A DNA stretch of 64,000 bases from Himantopus leucocephalus (lineage: Eukaryota > Chordata > Aves > Charadriiformes > Recurvirostridae). Numbering within the stretch: position 1 is the first letter of the stretch; the number at the start of each line of letters is the position of its first letter. Shown here in pieces: positions 1 to 14,344 of this stretch. A program made the translations under genes and the position numbers. The notes beneath the pieces are model-generated. The model saw only the letters and a list, made by a program, of their open reading frames with translations, had not been told where the DNA came from and ran no database searches. The stretch spans positions 96,749,434 to 96,813,433 of the forward strand of contig RSEF01000001.1 in assembly GCA_003993805.1 (NCBI GenBank), in the 5' to 3' direction.

Positions 1-110
1 AGGCTAGTCCATCCCAGCTATGGGACTTTGCCTTTGTCCTTGCTAAATTTGATGAGATCCCTCTCAGCCCATTCCTCCAGCCTGTCCAGGTGCATACAGA
101 TTTGCAGATT
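1..110 (-). repeat. CR1 LINE fragment, RT domain end, minus strand
   Basis: Read on the minus strand, bases 1-90 encode the stretch LDRLEEWAERDLIKF followed by KDKGKVP and then a stop. This is the region just after the reverse-transcriptase catalytic box of CR1 ORF2, where CR1 has a conserved LDRLEEWA...KFNK pattern. The copy runs off the left edge of the window, so its other end is not seen. Similarity fades after about base 110. It is dead: a stop sits 24 codons in. Basis: translation seen here; family assignment from knowledge of avian CR1. Confidence 0.75.
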
Positions 111-2106
111 TGGTATTGCTGCCCTGGACTTAGATAACGTTGATCCAAAGATGCATCTGATGAGCTGCAGACTAGAATTTTCCAAAGCTTATCAGCAGAG
201 TAAATACAGTTTGTTACTTCAGGAAAGAGTCAGCAATTTGCTTATAGAAATGTGTGAAACTATTAGAAATTCAGCTTTTTGAACCCATTGTTTATCTCTG
301 ACTGTCACACGTAGAAGGGATGAATATGTGTAGCTATTTAATTCTATGTTAGAAGGCAATATTGGGGAAAGCATACTTTTACGAAATTTTAGTACATTTT
401 TCAGTATCAGATATCATAGAGCAGCACTATCTCCAGATACCACTATGTCTACTTGGCTTCTAAGAAAGTATTTTCATAGCTAAATGTAAAGTCTCCAAGA
501 CATACGAAAGAGTTGTAGTCACACTTCAGAGCCACTACCCTCTACCTTGTCCACAGTAATATTGACTGGATATAATCATATTGAAAGCCCTAAAAACAAT
601 TGCGAAAAGCTCTTTTTGTGAACTGTAGTGAGAATGGACATGACAGCAGCGAAAAGAAGTGACATTAAGATTACAAAGGATCCACACCAAAATGTTCAAA
701 TCGCAGAAATACAAAAAATATGTAAAACATTTTTCACATTCACTGTGCATGTACATCAGCCCTTGATTTTTTTAACTAAGGACCCTGAGTTTGAAGTCTG
801 AGGATGTGAAGTTGTCACTTAAAGACAGAAGCAAATTAGAAGGTCTGAGAAGGGCTTTACATGGCCACATTCTCTTGTCTTCAGAAGGACCAAAATTTGT
901 AGGCTGATCTTTTTAGCTGAGTCACATATGTCCTGCCAAATGGACTGGTATGAAGAAAAAAAATACAGATTATAGACTGTTCTAGATATTGATCTAATTT
1001 GTGTTAATTTACCAAGTGCCAGTGAAAATATAAGCCAGTTTTGCTAATTAGAACTTTCCTGTCTTTTTGAAGTCAGGTAGCAGGGATCATTCCCTGTAAT
1101 ACAGAAGGGAAAAAAAAAGAAAATAAATATAATTTTGACATGTCTAAATTCCTTTAGCTGCAGGATGCTAAACAGCTTAACTTATAAGGGCAAGAGGAAG
1201 CTAAGGCAAGCACTTGACCCAGTGAGTAGAGGAGAGAGAGAACATATTATGAGAAGCCCTGAGGGTTTAGGATTTTTCAAGTAAGAGAGGACGTGAAAGA
1301 TAATTTGAAGGAAATAAGGCCTTCTGAGTTTGAAGAAAGGATGTGGAATACCCTCAAGTGAAAGAGCTCCCAAGCAGAGAGTTATTCCTTAAGGACTACC
1401 TCACCAGATTTGCTGTAATGTCAAACAGCTATAGGGGAGCTAATAGGATATTCTATTAGGGGAGCTACTCTCCTTACACCAGTCATTTGCAAGGCTCTGT
1501 CTTTGCTTTTTCATCAACATATGGGCAATCTAGAGATCCTTATCTACCATTTTTCCTTTCCCCAGGGAGGCTGAATATTGATGAGCAGTAACTGTGGGGT
1601 TTTTTTTATCATATGAGTAAAAATAACTATAACTGCCACATTAATAAAAAGTTGCTTTGTCTGCTTATTACTGTGCTGGCATATAACTACAATAAATCTG
1701 GTATTATAACAAAAACTTGACTTCCATATGGTCATTTTAATCTTTTATTCAACATTCTGAGATAACCACTAGGAACAATTTCTGGAAGGGTTTTTTGTTG
1801 TTTTTTTTTTTCCCCCAGTACTGTCCCTGATTTAAAATTTATATGTGGTAGGACTGAATACAGCTAAAATTTCAGAGTGAACTGGGGCTACACTATTAAA
1901 TATATGTCAGATTTTCTGAAGTTACATTATCTAATCAATTTTCTGTAAGCCAGATAGATATGTTTTCCAGTCGGTATAAAATAATTATGAACTTTACAGT
2001 CCTCTTCAGTTATGACTGCCTCTGAATATTTCAGGAGTTCTTATTTGCTATTTGAGCCAACTAGTTTGACTTGCGGTAGGTTTTTAACCAATGCATAAAA
2101 CACACA
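111..2106. other. intergenic, no gene seen
   Basis: AT-rich DNA with short chance frames only (the longest is under 80 codons, without recognisable motifs or flanking splice signals). Contains short poly-A and poly-T runs (for example near 1110 and 1800). I see no repeat family, exon or RNA gene. Confidence 0.6.
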
Positions 2107-2335
2107 AACTGAAACACAGGAAATTCCACCTAAACGTAAAGGTTCTTTACTGTGAGGGTGATCAAATGCTGGAACAGATTGGCCAGAGGGTTTATGTAGT
2201 CTCCATCCTTGGGGATACCCAAATGGACACAGTCCTGGGCAACTTGCTCTAGCTGACCCTGTCTAAGCAGAAGAATTGGACTCGATGATCTTCAGAGTTG
2301 CCTTCTGACCTGAGTTATTCTGTTATTTTGTTAGA
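2107..2335 (+). repeat. CR1 LINE 3' end, plus strand
   Basis: Shows the usual CR1 3' order: a 'gaaattccacctaaac' block, 'ctttactgtgagggtga', 'ctggaacagattggccagag', then 'ggactcgatgatcttcagag', 'gccttctgacctga' and the terminal 'ttctgtta' remnant. Only the last ~230 bases of the element are present, as in most bird CR1 copies, which are 5'-truncated on insertion. The end has lost its clean octamer repeats, suggesting an old copy. No open frame of interest. Confidence 0.85.
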
Positions 2336-5300
2336 AATGTCTTAGAACATGTCAGCACTGGGTGTTTCTTCCAAGAAATCCCAAGGTCCACATTCATCCT
2401 ACATAGCTTTCAGGCAGTTCAGATAAAAACCTAGATGGTTCTGCAGTTAATACCAACATAGAGAACAGCACGTCCAGAAGAAAGTTGAAATCAGCTCTAG
2501 CACCCCAAAACGAGGGCAGGTACACCAAAAGCAGCAACATTATGTTACAATTTTGGAATAGCTATTACTTTTTAAAGAATATCTAGAAAAGTTACTTCTC
2601 ACAAGAGTAGAGGCTGAGTTTTTGATTCCGTATTCCTAGTTTGAAGGAAGATAGATAAATCTCTTTTCTTTGTATTTGCATCTGCTCTGATTACTTTCTT
2701 GTTAAGACTGTAAAGCTATGTCTTTAACGGGTACGTGAATGCAAGCTATGTATCAAGGCAACATGGCAAGAAATATATATCACTTCCAAATGCTTCTCTG
2801 CATTTCAAATTGTGCCACTTAATTGACAATTCATATAAAAAATTCTGGTCATGTCAACCACAGAATTCCTGACTAATTCAAGCTCATGCACAAATTTTTT
2901 TACGCATAAGTCATATAAAGGTTATCATTGGCTTATACAAACTTGTATCTTGACAAAAGATTGAAATATGCCTATCTGAAAGATTTTTCAAAAAGTTCTT
3001 AAGGATAGAGGTATATGACTGAAAGAGGGGATATATATCAACTTTTTTAGGCTATTGTGATACCACCAGGTTTTATATGACACAGATGTGAAGGATAAAA
3101 TTAGCTGATTACTAAAAAATAATGAGCAATGCAAAGATGACTTGTCTGTGTTATAGCCCACAGCTGCTGTTGCACATCATGGAAAATAAATATCTCAATT
3201 ATCAACTTGTCACAAAGAATAATGTTTGTGAGTCATAATTAAAGCAAGTTGTTTGAACTGATTTTGCTGTGCTTTATGACCAGTAACCTGCAGGTGAACG
3301 TGAAGCTCCACTTTTAAGACCTGCTTCATAATTTAGACCAGATTAACATCTAATGTACTCCTTGTGTTCCTTTGTGCATTTAGCAAAGACCTGGCTGCCT
3401 TGTTCCAATGAGCAGTAAAAATGCAGGAAAAAGAAACCTTCAATTTGAAGGGGATATTTTTAGAGGCCCCTCATTCTGTCATATTTATTCATGCTACTTT
3501 CTTACTAAAATAACAACTTCAAAAAGTCTTTTGAGCTACTTCACTGTATTTGACTAATTACCCGCCTTTTCTGGAACTAGTAATATAAAACGTATTCCAA
3601 GCCATCAATGAAATCATTAATCAAATTGCAAATGTAACTGTCACAGGGAGCAACAAAATTTGGCAGGAATAGATGGTGGGTGGTACGAAAGTGTTTCTGG
3701 CAAAACTTGACTTGACTTGTGATGTTTTGCAAACAAATTACCACTTCATGTGATTACTGTTACCATTTCTCATCTCTTAGGTATCTGGTTAGGAACAAAT
3801 AGGAAAAGATTTACTCAATTGCCAGCACTGCCCAGGCATGGGAAGCTTGTTCAGGACTGGCAGTGTTATTCCTGCCATCCCATAAAATGTTGGCAGAAGC
3901 TCAGGGCTCACATTAAAATTACAACACAGCCCTTCCACCTCCAAAACCATTCACCCATCTACAACCACATGGCCTAGCAGCAATGGTCACCAGACTGGGA
4001 ACTACAGTTCCATTTTTTATTTTTCTGATGCTGCACAGAGCTCTGTAAAAGTGGATGTACAATGTCTAAAAGCTTATTTTAGAAAAAAGCATGTAACATC
4101 ATTACCTTTGGATATACACACAGTTCTGCTTCCTCCAGATTACTAAAGAGTCAGGGCCCAAAATGTATGGGCAGGTTGTTCCTGAGCCACAGAACCAACA
4201 AAATCTATGGCTTCCTCTGGCATTGTGCGGATCATGTACTGAGACTATAAAGTGGTGTTTCTGACAATAAGAAATATTAACAGAATTCTTCTTCTATTCC
4301 TTTATATATTTTTATAATTTTTTTATTAATTTAAAATGTCTTTGAGGTGTTTGCCCTTCTGCCAAATTTGAGTGAAATTGACCAATGAGGTTAAGAGTTT
4401 TAGGGAAGTCAGACAAGCAAATACATGTAAACTTCCAATTTTCTTAGAAACCTAGGCTAAAATTTACCAGTTTGATCCCACATTTTGTATACAATCCATC
4501 ACTACAAATACTACTAATTTTTATTGCGTCCTTCTTACTTCTGAGACATTCTCACTCTTCCACCCTTGTGCTGTGTAACATCTCCTTCTTCCATAACTAA
4601 AACCTGTGAACTGGATGTCTGCATCTAGTTTAGCTTTCTGATGGCAAGTTATCTGTAAGAAGAAAGCCATCTTTTTCATATAATACGAAGGAAATTAGTC
4701 CTTAATATTCCACACAAATAAAACATGCATTGTAATTTAAAAGGAAACATATTTCAAGGGAGTTAGTTAGTATAGCGCTCTGAAATCAATATATTAAGTA
4801 ATATATGCCTAATTCAATGCTAGCGTGTTAATCCTTTGGGAATGGCACATTAGCAGCCTCGTTTAGATTGAGTAGTCTTTTCATGAACGTTATTCATTCA
4901 AAGCATGTCATTCACAGTTCATGTCAGATATCTGATATCATTCGTTAATGGGTATGAACTTGCTTAAAACAGAAAAGCTGGGTATATCATAGATCACTTT
5001 CCATCTACTGAGGAAATGAAAATTCTATGATAGTATGTTTGACTCCTCTAATGATTTTTAATCTAGTTTAGGCTTAACTGAATTTAACCAAATTTTCAGA
5101 AAATAAAAGTGTAGCGGAATTCTGGATTCACTCTACTACAACTTGGGAATCAGGCTGGTGGAGGATCCAAGTTTTGCATTTTGTTTTGAGCAAAATATTT
5201 ATTGCTGAAAAATTGGCAAATAGTGAGATATTTCCCAAAACAAGCCCTGGCTCTCCAGCAAGGCTGAACTACTGAGAGCTTGGTTTGCTGGTAGGAGGGG

Positions 5301-8300
5301 AGGGGAGAGAAAAGGATGAAAGACAAAGAAACTTTTCAACTTGGAAAGCATCCCTCCAAAATATACACAATTATTTTCCAAAAGATTGAATAGCAGGCCA
5401 CTCCTTGGCAGTGTCATAACACTTTTATGCATCACTGTTATGAAAGATTCAAGTTACATGGCCTGTCACTGTTCCTCAGTGTCTTTGATGCTGGCTGCTT
5501 TAGAGCAAAATAAAAAAGTAGCAGACGGGGACTCAAAGGTCTGTATCAAGACCTGTTTTCAAGCTGAAGCAGCACTAACAGTTGCATGGCTTGCTTCCCC
5601 CTTTGAACCAAGGAAAGCAGGAGTACAGTTCTGAAAAGATATCAAGTGCTTGTTTCCCCTGAACAGCATGATAATTTTGGTGTTCAGAGAGTAACCTGAA
5701 TCACATTATTTGAATGTGAAAAGTGGTGCTATGTAATTGAAAGATGGTGGAATGAGTGCTTACAGACAAGCACAGATCAAAGATAGCACCACACAGGTAC
5801 TGGTGGTGATAAAAGGGTAGAAAGAGACCTGAAAAAGATGATGGAAAGGCAGAATTAGGATGAAGTGGCTATTGTGATCTACAGCAGGTCTTACCTACGT
5901 AGTAACATGTTGTAGGGTAGTAGGATTTATGTTTTACAATTGGAATCCAGTCTTTTAATTCTGGGTGTGCAGGAATTAGTACCACTCACATACGAATTAA
6001 GCATGGCTCACCCAGCTTTACACCAGGTGATTGCACTGGGACCATGCACTGCTTATGTGTCTGGTGCTTGGTGGGATGCTGTCCCCATTACATCCTGCAA
6101 ATGTTTGTGGCTTTTGTCATTAGGGGTGTATTAGTGTTCCTCCACTGCCTTAGATGGTGACTACACCGTGGCTGGAAAGGAAGGTTGCAAGAAAATTCAG
6201 ATCTGCACACATAGAGGGTAAGCATGGGACCAGAAAGGGCAGAAGAACAAGAAAATCCCTTTGTACTTGCTAAACGACAAGTGAAGTGGGGAAAATGTGC
6301 ATGCAGTAGCCAGTCTGGCACAAACTCTGTCAGAACTCTGCAACTTCAAATCTCTTTCTGGATATGCCTTTTTTAAGATAGTTTGAAAATGTTTGATCCA
6401 ACAGAGCATTTTCACAGTGGAATATATTGCTTTGTGCTACTCCATTGCTGTGGTTTTAATTCAATCACAACACTTTAGTCAGATCTATCCTTTCTCTGTA
6501 AATAACATGTTCCTAACACTAATAATGTAATCAATATGCTCTTCATTTAACGTGGTGTATTCACATTTTAGGCCTGGGCTGGCACTCAAACTGCCATTTC
6601 CCACAAAGGAAGTAATGATCATGGAACTTCTATGCAAAAAGTAAAATTTACCTTACTTTCCCCTCCCCCCATTACACACTGGGTATAAATAAAAAAAATC
6701 TGAATGTTTTTGCAAACTCAAAAGTTGCATTGATATATTTGTATTCTTATTTGAGAAATCTGAATATCTTTATTTTTCCTTCCCATCACTTGCTTATTTT
6801 CTGGCCAGAAGTAACCTATTGTTCATTATCCAGGCTAACTGAACCAATATATACCCAGCAGCACTCTTGTGCTGGTCTATGTCGGAGTAAATTTACTGCT
6901 GCCTAGAAGAAAGGAGGAAAACTACAACTGCAAGATGTGTCTGATTTGGGCTAAATCCACTCATGCAGATTAATTATTATGGCTTGCTCTGGGATGTGTC
7001 TTAAACTTCACTCAAGTCCATTATGTTATAGTTGGAAATAAAAAGTTAGATTTAGAATCTAGGCCATAATTTCTTTTTTTTTTCCCCAGTTTTTATCTGA
7101 AGCCAGGTTGCCATATGTTGAATTTCATACCTATAGAGAATATTGGGGATAGAAAACCCTAGACTGTGTAAACAGACAAAACAAAATGGCTCCCATTACA
7201 GATAATGGATCTTTTATTTGAATTAAACATTTAAATGTGGCTAATTAACTCATTAACCTTTACATTAACAATTATATTTCACACTGTGCACTACACAGCT
7301 GCTCTGCTGTGGTTCATGGGATTCTTAATTAAATCTAAGTCTAGTGGTCTTTTAAGGATTTCCCATTAATTCCACTATTATCACCCACAAACTGGGGGGA
7401 AATGTTCCTCAAGACTTTGTCTTCTGATAGGCTTGAGGTTACGCTCTTTCCTGCAAAAGCAGTGGTTTGCCTTTAGTCATTCTGTTAGAACCACAGAATC
7501 CTGCGGTATTTAATTAGACAGTCTATTTGAAGAATTTATGAAGCAAAAGGCGTAGGAAGAGTTTTGTGACAGTGATTAAGATTTCCACTAACTCAAGGTG
7601 CCTGCTTTTTCATAGAGCTGTGTTGTCCTTTGCCATCTTGGAATGACTCCTCCGGGTCCCGTTCAGAGTTCAACGGTGTTCAATCCCTATTAAAATTCCT
7701 GTCTTAACTCCTAACTTACGTGTGTGTGTCTGTCTTTCCTTTCTGAGTTAAATTCTAGATAAGAATTAGGATACTACTTCAATAGTTGGAAATTTTGCAT
7801 TGAAAACCTCTTTTAGTAAAAAAAAATAATACAGCTGCAATTATTTGAGCTGCAAAATGTCCATTGCTCTCTGTATTAAAATTGTGTAATGTTTTACTCT
7901 CACAGTGCCTGTTAGTAAATCATATAACTGCTCTTGCTGAACTGGTATAAATACCAGATAGCTCAAATGACCTAGTGCAGCATGATCAGCTTCTCCTGTG
8001 GGACATAACCCCTAGCAAGGTCTGCAGCACATTAAAGCACAAGGTTTTCCACAGGAATGTAAACCAGGTTTATAATACTAACATATCACACTTCCTTAGA
8101 TGTGAACATTGTCAGCCAGACTCTCTAAGAGACAGAACCTGTTAAATCATCTTTTCCTGGAATCATAAAAAAGAAAGAAAATGTTAATTACTGAAGATCA
8201 AGATGTATTATAGCTTTTTAAGTGTAACTATTCAATGACAGAAACAATTTAAGAAGTTATTGCAAAAATGATGACATTAGATTTATGTCTTCTCAGTTTT

Positions 8301-8659
8301 TGTTCTTTTTCTTTTGGCTTTCATTCAGTTAATCAGGTGCAGTTTACTGTCAGACTATCACTCTGTTTCATTAAAATAGCTTCTATGTCTGCTTTTATAA
8401 TCCATTTTTTCTGTGCACAGGTTGAACTATAACATTTCAACATCAGATCAAGATTTGTTGATCTGATTGAAAATATTGGACACTGATCTATAAAACATCA
8501 CAAGCTTCCTGTTTCTGCCATTTAATACTCCTCCCACTCCTAACAGTTATCCAGTGATGCTTATTCTACCAGTTTATGAATCTTCATGTTCGTCTCACAG
8601 TACATTGTAAACAGTTCCTGAATTTGGGAGACAGAAGTATTGACACTTTACCGTACTTA
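2336..8659. other. intergenic, no gene seen
   Basis: More than 6 kb without a supportable gene. Frames of 65-97 codons occur (for example 5341-5634 plus) but overlap similar frames on the other strand and carry no domain, signal peptide or splice context. Composition is AT-rich with occasional homopolymers. I see no tandem repeat longer than a few units, no RNA gene and no clear mobile element. Confidence 0.55.
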
Positions 8660-9290
8660 TCATAGAATAGTTTGGGTTGGAAGGGACCTTTAAAGGTCAT
8701 CTAGTCCAACCTTCCCTGCAATGAGCAGGGACATCTTCAACTCGATCAGGTTGCTCAGAGCCCCATCCAACCTGGCCTTGAATGTTTCTAGGGATGGCAT
8801 ATCTACCACCTGTCTGGGCAACCTGTTCCAGTGTTTCACCACGGTCAGCGTAAAAAATTTCGTCCTTATATCTAGTCTAAATCTTCTCTTTTTTTGTTTA
8901 AAGTCATTACCCCTTTTCCCAGTACAACAGGCCCCACTAAAAAGTTTGTCCCCATCTTTCCTGTAGGCCACCTCTAAGTACTGAAAGGCTGCAGCAAGGT
9001 CTCCCCAGAGTCTTCTCTTTTCCAGGCTGAACAACCCCAACTGTCTCAGCCTGTCTTCACAGGAGAGGTGCTCCAGCCCTCTGAGCATCTTTGTGGCCCT
9101 CCTCTAGACCCACTCCAAGAGGTCCATGTCTTTCCTGTGCTAAGGGCTTCAGAGCTGGACACAGTACTCCAGGTGCAGTCTCACAAAAGCGGAGCAGAGG
9201 GGCAGAATCACCTCCTTTGACCTGCTGGCCACACTTCTTTTGATGCAGCTCAGGACATGGTTGGCTTTCTGGGCTGCAAGGGCCCAAAAA
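8660..9290 (-). repeat. CR1 LINE, 3' ORF2 and tail, minus strand
   Basis: A 630-base 5'-truncated CR1 copy. On the minus strand it ends in the CR1 3' terminus (complement of 'catagaatag tttgggttgg aagggacctttaaaggtcat'). Its frame from 9088 to 8690 keeps 132 codons of the ORF2 C terminus with the family blocks [25 protein letters not shown] and VKHWNRLPRQVV. Upstream, a stop follows LLEWV, so the frame is not continuous. ORF2 normally encodes an APE endonuclease plus reverse transcriptase; only the part after the RT is left here, so the copy cannot move. The long open remnant suggests it is younger than the copies at 2.1 and 56.6 kb. Confidence 0.92.
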
Positions 9291-12200
9291 CACCTTTTTC
9301 ATCACTTCTAGATAAAAAAAAAGATACTTAGCGTTCTTCTGTTTTGTGATTCTAAACCAAAATTGCAAGTAGAGAGAATATAATTTACTTGTACAGAAAT
9401 GGGCAGTAATATCAAAATAAAACATTCATAGAAAAACATAAACATGGTCTCTATTTAATACTTCATAGGAAAAATGACAAGCCTCTTTAATGCCACGTTC
9501 AGATATTGGCTTGGATCAGGCTCCAAAGGAAATGAAATATTTCCTAGGAACACTACTGATTATTCAAAATGTTAAGCGCCAGCCAGCCCTTGTTTCCTAG
9601 AAGACAGCTGCTGATGTTCCCGTGACCTAGCTTGACTTACCTGAGGAGAGTTACAGCACAGAAATACTGAAAAATAGAGTTTGTGTTGGCAGGACAGTGT
9701 AAACCAGTGTTTCCAAAGGGAAATTCAGTTTTCAGTGAAAAGGCCTTTCTGTTCTACATCTCCATCACAATGATCTTGCATTGTTTGAATTTCTCATCAA
9801 GCTACTCGCAGTATAAATGAAATTTCACTTCTGTGCTTTTTTTCACTCTTAGAGGCCCTTCACACTTTATTATTTTTTCTCCATGTGACATCATGTAGAG
9901 CATAGTGGAATGAGAGAGCATGGTTATAGTCTTACTTTGCAAAGCCTCCATAAGTTACCCGCTTGTAGTTTTGCTAATCAACATATTCCCAGGCTTACCT
10001 ACCACATCCTACTGACACTTAGAGCCAAAAATTGTTGTCAATCTTGTACATTTGCTAAAGCATTACTGAGTAGTGCATCACATCTGTGTGACAGACTAAT
10101 GAGCTAATGACAAGTAAAAACACTTATGTTTATTCATACAGTATTGTCCCTTTTAAGGTCTCATTCACTGTGTTATACTGATGAATGCATTCTGCATATA
10201 GATCTGTTGCCAGAAGTTTTTCTTTATGAGGATTTTATTTTTATTTTCCAGAGGTTGGAGAGAGGTTTTCTGGCTTTCTTTCAACTGGGGACTTTTTTTG
10301 GTTTTGGGGTTTTTTGGGGGGTTTTTTGAAATCCTATTTCCTTTCAGTCACTGAACACAGTCACTGAAATGTTAATAAGGATGCAGTTGCATTTTAGGAG
10401 TGCTAGAAAGATCGACCTCTCTTGTAGAGACAAAAGACTTTAATCTACTTTCAAATTGTGATAAACTATTCCCAAGAAAAACTATGGTGGAACTGACTTT
10501 GAGAGGCCACCACAAGCTGACTCCACACTGATCATTATCCCAAAAGAGACAGATAAACTTCCTGCACATGACCTCAAATCTCCTATCCTTCCTGAGGAAA
10601 CATTCCCTACTTTTTTTTGGGCTGAGATCTAATAACAAAAATTCAGCCCAAGCTGCAAGACTGTTGTGGTGTTTCATCACCCCAGTCCACTGTTTTCATA
10701 TCCTAAGAAGTTCAGAAAGCTAAGGAAATTATGAAGAAGCAGGTCTGNAAAAAAAAAAAAAAAAAAGACTTTGCTGTGATTTATTTATGCAAAGGTGTAA
10801 TACAAACTTTTAATTCATTTACTCAGGGAAAAAAAATATCTCCATATTTTAGGTATTATAAGTTTTTATTCCTACTGAATGTCTCTAAATGCAGCTAAAC
10901 TTGTCCTGCTGCTGTTTTAATCTGAATCTCAAAGGCAAGCAATGTCACAGGACAAACACCTCTGGTTTGTCTTCTACTTCTAGACAGAGGTACAAGGTAA
11001 CAACAGCAACAGCTGCCGAAGTCAGGGGGTTGTTCATTCACTGTAGACAAGGAGAGGTTTCTCACTCCTTTCTTGGGCATCGACCTGGGCTCTGTTCCTG
11101 AGTAGTTTTACTACTTAAGATACTCTCCTCTCTACTAACGACATTTGTTTCCTGTTCAGATGATGTGTTGCTAAACAAATGAATGGAAATGTTTTGTCTA
11201 ATCAAATTATTTTCATTTTAATTAGAGAGAAGGGAAGAATTTTAAAAAACAACAACAACAAAAACCAAAAAAACAAACACAAAAAAACCCCAGGAAAGTC
11301 AGAGATGCAGTTAGTGTGACAAACTGAGTCTCTAAATTCAAAGTCAGGCTGGTTTTATATTTCAAACAAACAAGTACAATATTTTTTGGTTTTCATTGGG
11401 CTTTCTTTTTAACAAAAAGCCACTGCTCATTATACAAAGCAGAAAATAACAATGCTATGCCTAGATGAATCTCAAAAACCTCAGGATCATTAAAAATCAC
11501 TTTTTGGAGAGATGTAAGGACCCAAGAGTCAAAAGAAATGCAAATGTCTGTCTTTATCGAGCTGTCTAGCAACTGGATATAAAAAAATCTTTTTGAGTGA
11601 GTTCTGCAAATCCTCTAGGTTTTTTGCGTCAGTTTGTTCAAGCACCAGTAGCCAGCTACACAGGAACTCTGCATACAGGATATATACAACTTCATAGCTT
11701 CCAACTAGCCTCCCTGTTTTTTCCCATCGGCATTTTATACCTTTCCATGTCCGTGATATTCCTCTTGAAGCCCTGAGCTGTTAATACGCCCCATCTCAAC
11801 AGTCTCTGCAGTTTCACCTTTCTCATTTTTCTACAGATGCTATTCACAGCAATATGATCTAAGCTTATATAGTTGTGCCATATCAAAACTGGGACCTGAA
11901 TCATTGCTAACAGAGGGGTAAAACTGTTGAGGGGTTTGGGGGAGGGTATTTTGTTCATTTGTTTCTTTGTTTATTTGGGGTTTGGGGGTTGGTTTTGGGT
12001 TTTTTTTGAGGGAGGAGGGGGCAGTGTTAAAGTTTAGTTTAAGACCCCAGGATTACAGATAAGGAGGCTTATATAATCGTACTGGCTTTGCTCCTACATT
12101 TTCCAAGGCAATTGTATTTTTTTTTCTTTTATTCTTGTCCACACCTTTTCCCCTTCACATTCCCTAGCAGATAACTTTCCCTTCTTCATTCCCACATCTT

Positions 12201-14344
12201 ATACAATAAAGGTAGTTTTCCTCCCAAGACTATGCATAGAAAATTTCCTGACATTCAAACAAATATGTGCTGTAGTACCAAAAAAACGGACGAAAACCAT
12301 ATTGAAACAAAAGAAACAATGTGTTGTACGGCTAAATTTGAACTAAATCCATGTTTAGAGAATATTCATTCCCCTTTTGGAGATTGTTCAGTACAGTCTC
12401 TATGGCAGGATGGCATGTCAAAACCTCAGCCTCATCTCCCCAGGCAGGTGCTGTTACCCTCCTTTGTCTGCCTTCAGCCCCTGACTTTCAGTTCAGGTTA
12501 CTGTTGCCTGCTTCCTTTTACTCTTCTTCCTTAGGGGAAAAAAAACACAGCTGCACTCATTGAGGATATGAATTCTCTCAAGAAACAATCCTTGTAGGCT
12601 TTCCAATTCTTTTCAAGATTGTAATGACAGGTAAACAGCTGAAGATCTGGGTTGTTTTATTTTCCTGTACTCCCTTCACATCCTATTTTCAAATAAGCAA
12701 CACTTAGTTTTACGCCTTCCGGCTCCCTTGTTCTAACCTAATGGCTGCTCTTTTGCATGCCAAGGTATTAGCTGGAGGTATCAATCTGAATCTCACTTAC
12801 TGTCTTAAAAAAGCAGGGCACATTTTTTTATAACTTCTTCTAGACTGTATGTCTGCTTTATATCAGATACGATTTAATAGCCTTGTTGACGCTAGCCTGT
12901 CATCTGCCTTCCCTGAACAGGAAGCATATTTGAAAGCTACACACCTTAGAAAGCCTTTCATTGTCCCAGAAATCTCTTACTGAGGCATCTACTCAAACAT
13001 ACATGCTTTTTGGAAATCTTAAAGCCACTTCCCTTTGTACAGATATCTTGAAGTTTATTTGCTGTTTTCTGCTTTGCTTCTTATTAGGTCTAAGAATGGT
13101 GTGTTACACAGGCACCCTGCAGTATGGGAGGATTTTTGAAATACACTGATTTGCTCTGGAATCCATAATTTATTAATCACTATGCCTGATGCTGTTCCTG
13201 CCATCTATCCTCAGTCACAGCCTGAGTCTCTTCAGAAGCAGATTTTCCTTTTTTTTTTTTTTGTATTTTGTATCCTACAGCAGTAGTGAAGTCAATCAGC
13301 TTCAATCAATGCTGACACTATGAAACACAAAAGCAGTACATCAAAATAGCAAGATTTGAGGGCAAGGTTGCTTTATGAATACACAAATAATAAACTCCAG
13401 CTGTGTCCTGCCAGTGGCTACATCAGCTACACAATCTGTTTTATTGGTTTCTTTGTTGGTTCAGGGTTTTTCTGAGTCTGTGTGTATCTGAATTCAGTCT
13501 TACATAGCTAAATCGAAGAGTTTGCCTATAGAAAGAGTTCTGTCTTCAAGATGGAAGATCCATAAACATAAATGAGTTTCTTTCAATAACTAAGTGAGTA
13601 GCAGATATCTATTTCTTAGAAACAAACTTCACAAACAAGCCTCTACAAACCTCCTTTGAAGAAGTCTGTGTTTCTCTAAAGACCTTTTACTTAAATAGGT
13701 GGAAAAATCTAGCACCTGAAATATGTATTGTGCACTTCAGGGATGTTACTGCATCTCCTTAGTAATCAGTTATTTCTGTTTCTCAAAGGTCATATTTCCA
13801 GCTGTCCTTCCTCAGACTAGAGGTTTTCCCTGTGCTGGAAAATATTTCATTAGCTGTCACAGACTTTGCCTATGAAGACTCAATACCCACTAGAAAAAAA
13901 ATCAGGTGAGAGAAGCAAAAATTGTTCATACATCCTTATATTGACCCATTAAAATCACTTCTCTATCAAGAACTATTTTCATACCTCAAAAGTTTATAGG
14001 ACATAGAAAGATGAGGATTACATTAAATTTCTTGCTACATGTGAATTCTCTATAACATTCCATTTTAGGGGATATTTTAAAGGTATTTCAGGGAAATACC
14101 TCACTGTGAAAGATTTCCAATAGATTTCCTTGCTTAGTTTAAACCTGTGAAAATGTGTCTCTGATATGATTTCCAGTGCTTTCAAGTTAACTTTTTGGAG
14201 AAATTAGCCATTTTGAGGATTCTTCTATTAGTTAAGAGACAAGAACAAACGCATGAAGAACCCTTGTGTAAGGGTACACAATGTGTACTTGCCCTATGAC
14301 ACTTTAAAATTCGTGTGCCTACAAAAATTTCTTCTGGTTTAGAA
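9291..14344. other. intergenic, no gene seen
   Basis: No supportable gene. Notable only for low-complexity tracts: G/T-rich runs at 10285-10327 and 11960-12030, an A/C-rich run at 11240-11292, a poly-T at 13248-13262 and a single unknown base at 10748 directly before 18-19 A residues. The 100-codon frames at 10372-10680 (minus) and 12232-12534 (plus) have no recognisable feature. Confidence 0.55.

Noticed and set aside
8721..8966. Plus-strand 81-codon frame
   Set aside because: Antisense shadow of the CR1 ORF2 remnant on minus.
10748..10766. Poly-A run as a processed-pseudogene tail
   Set aside because: No gene-like sequence upstream and a single N adjoining it; a plain homopolymer is more likely.
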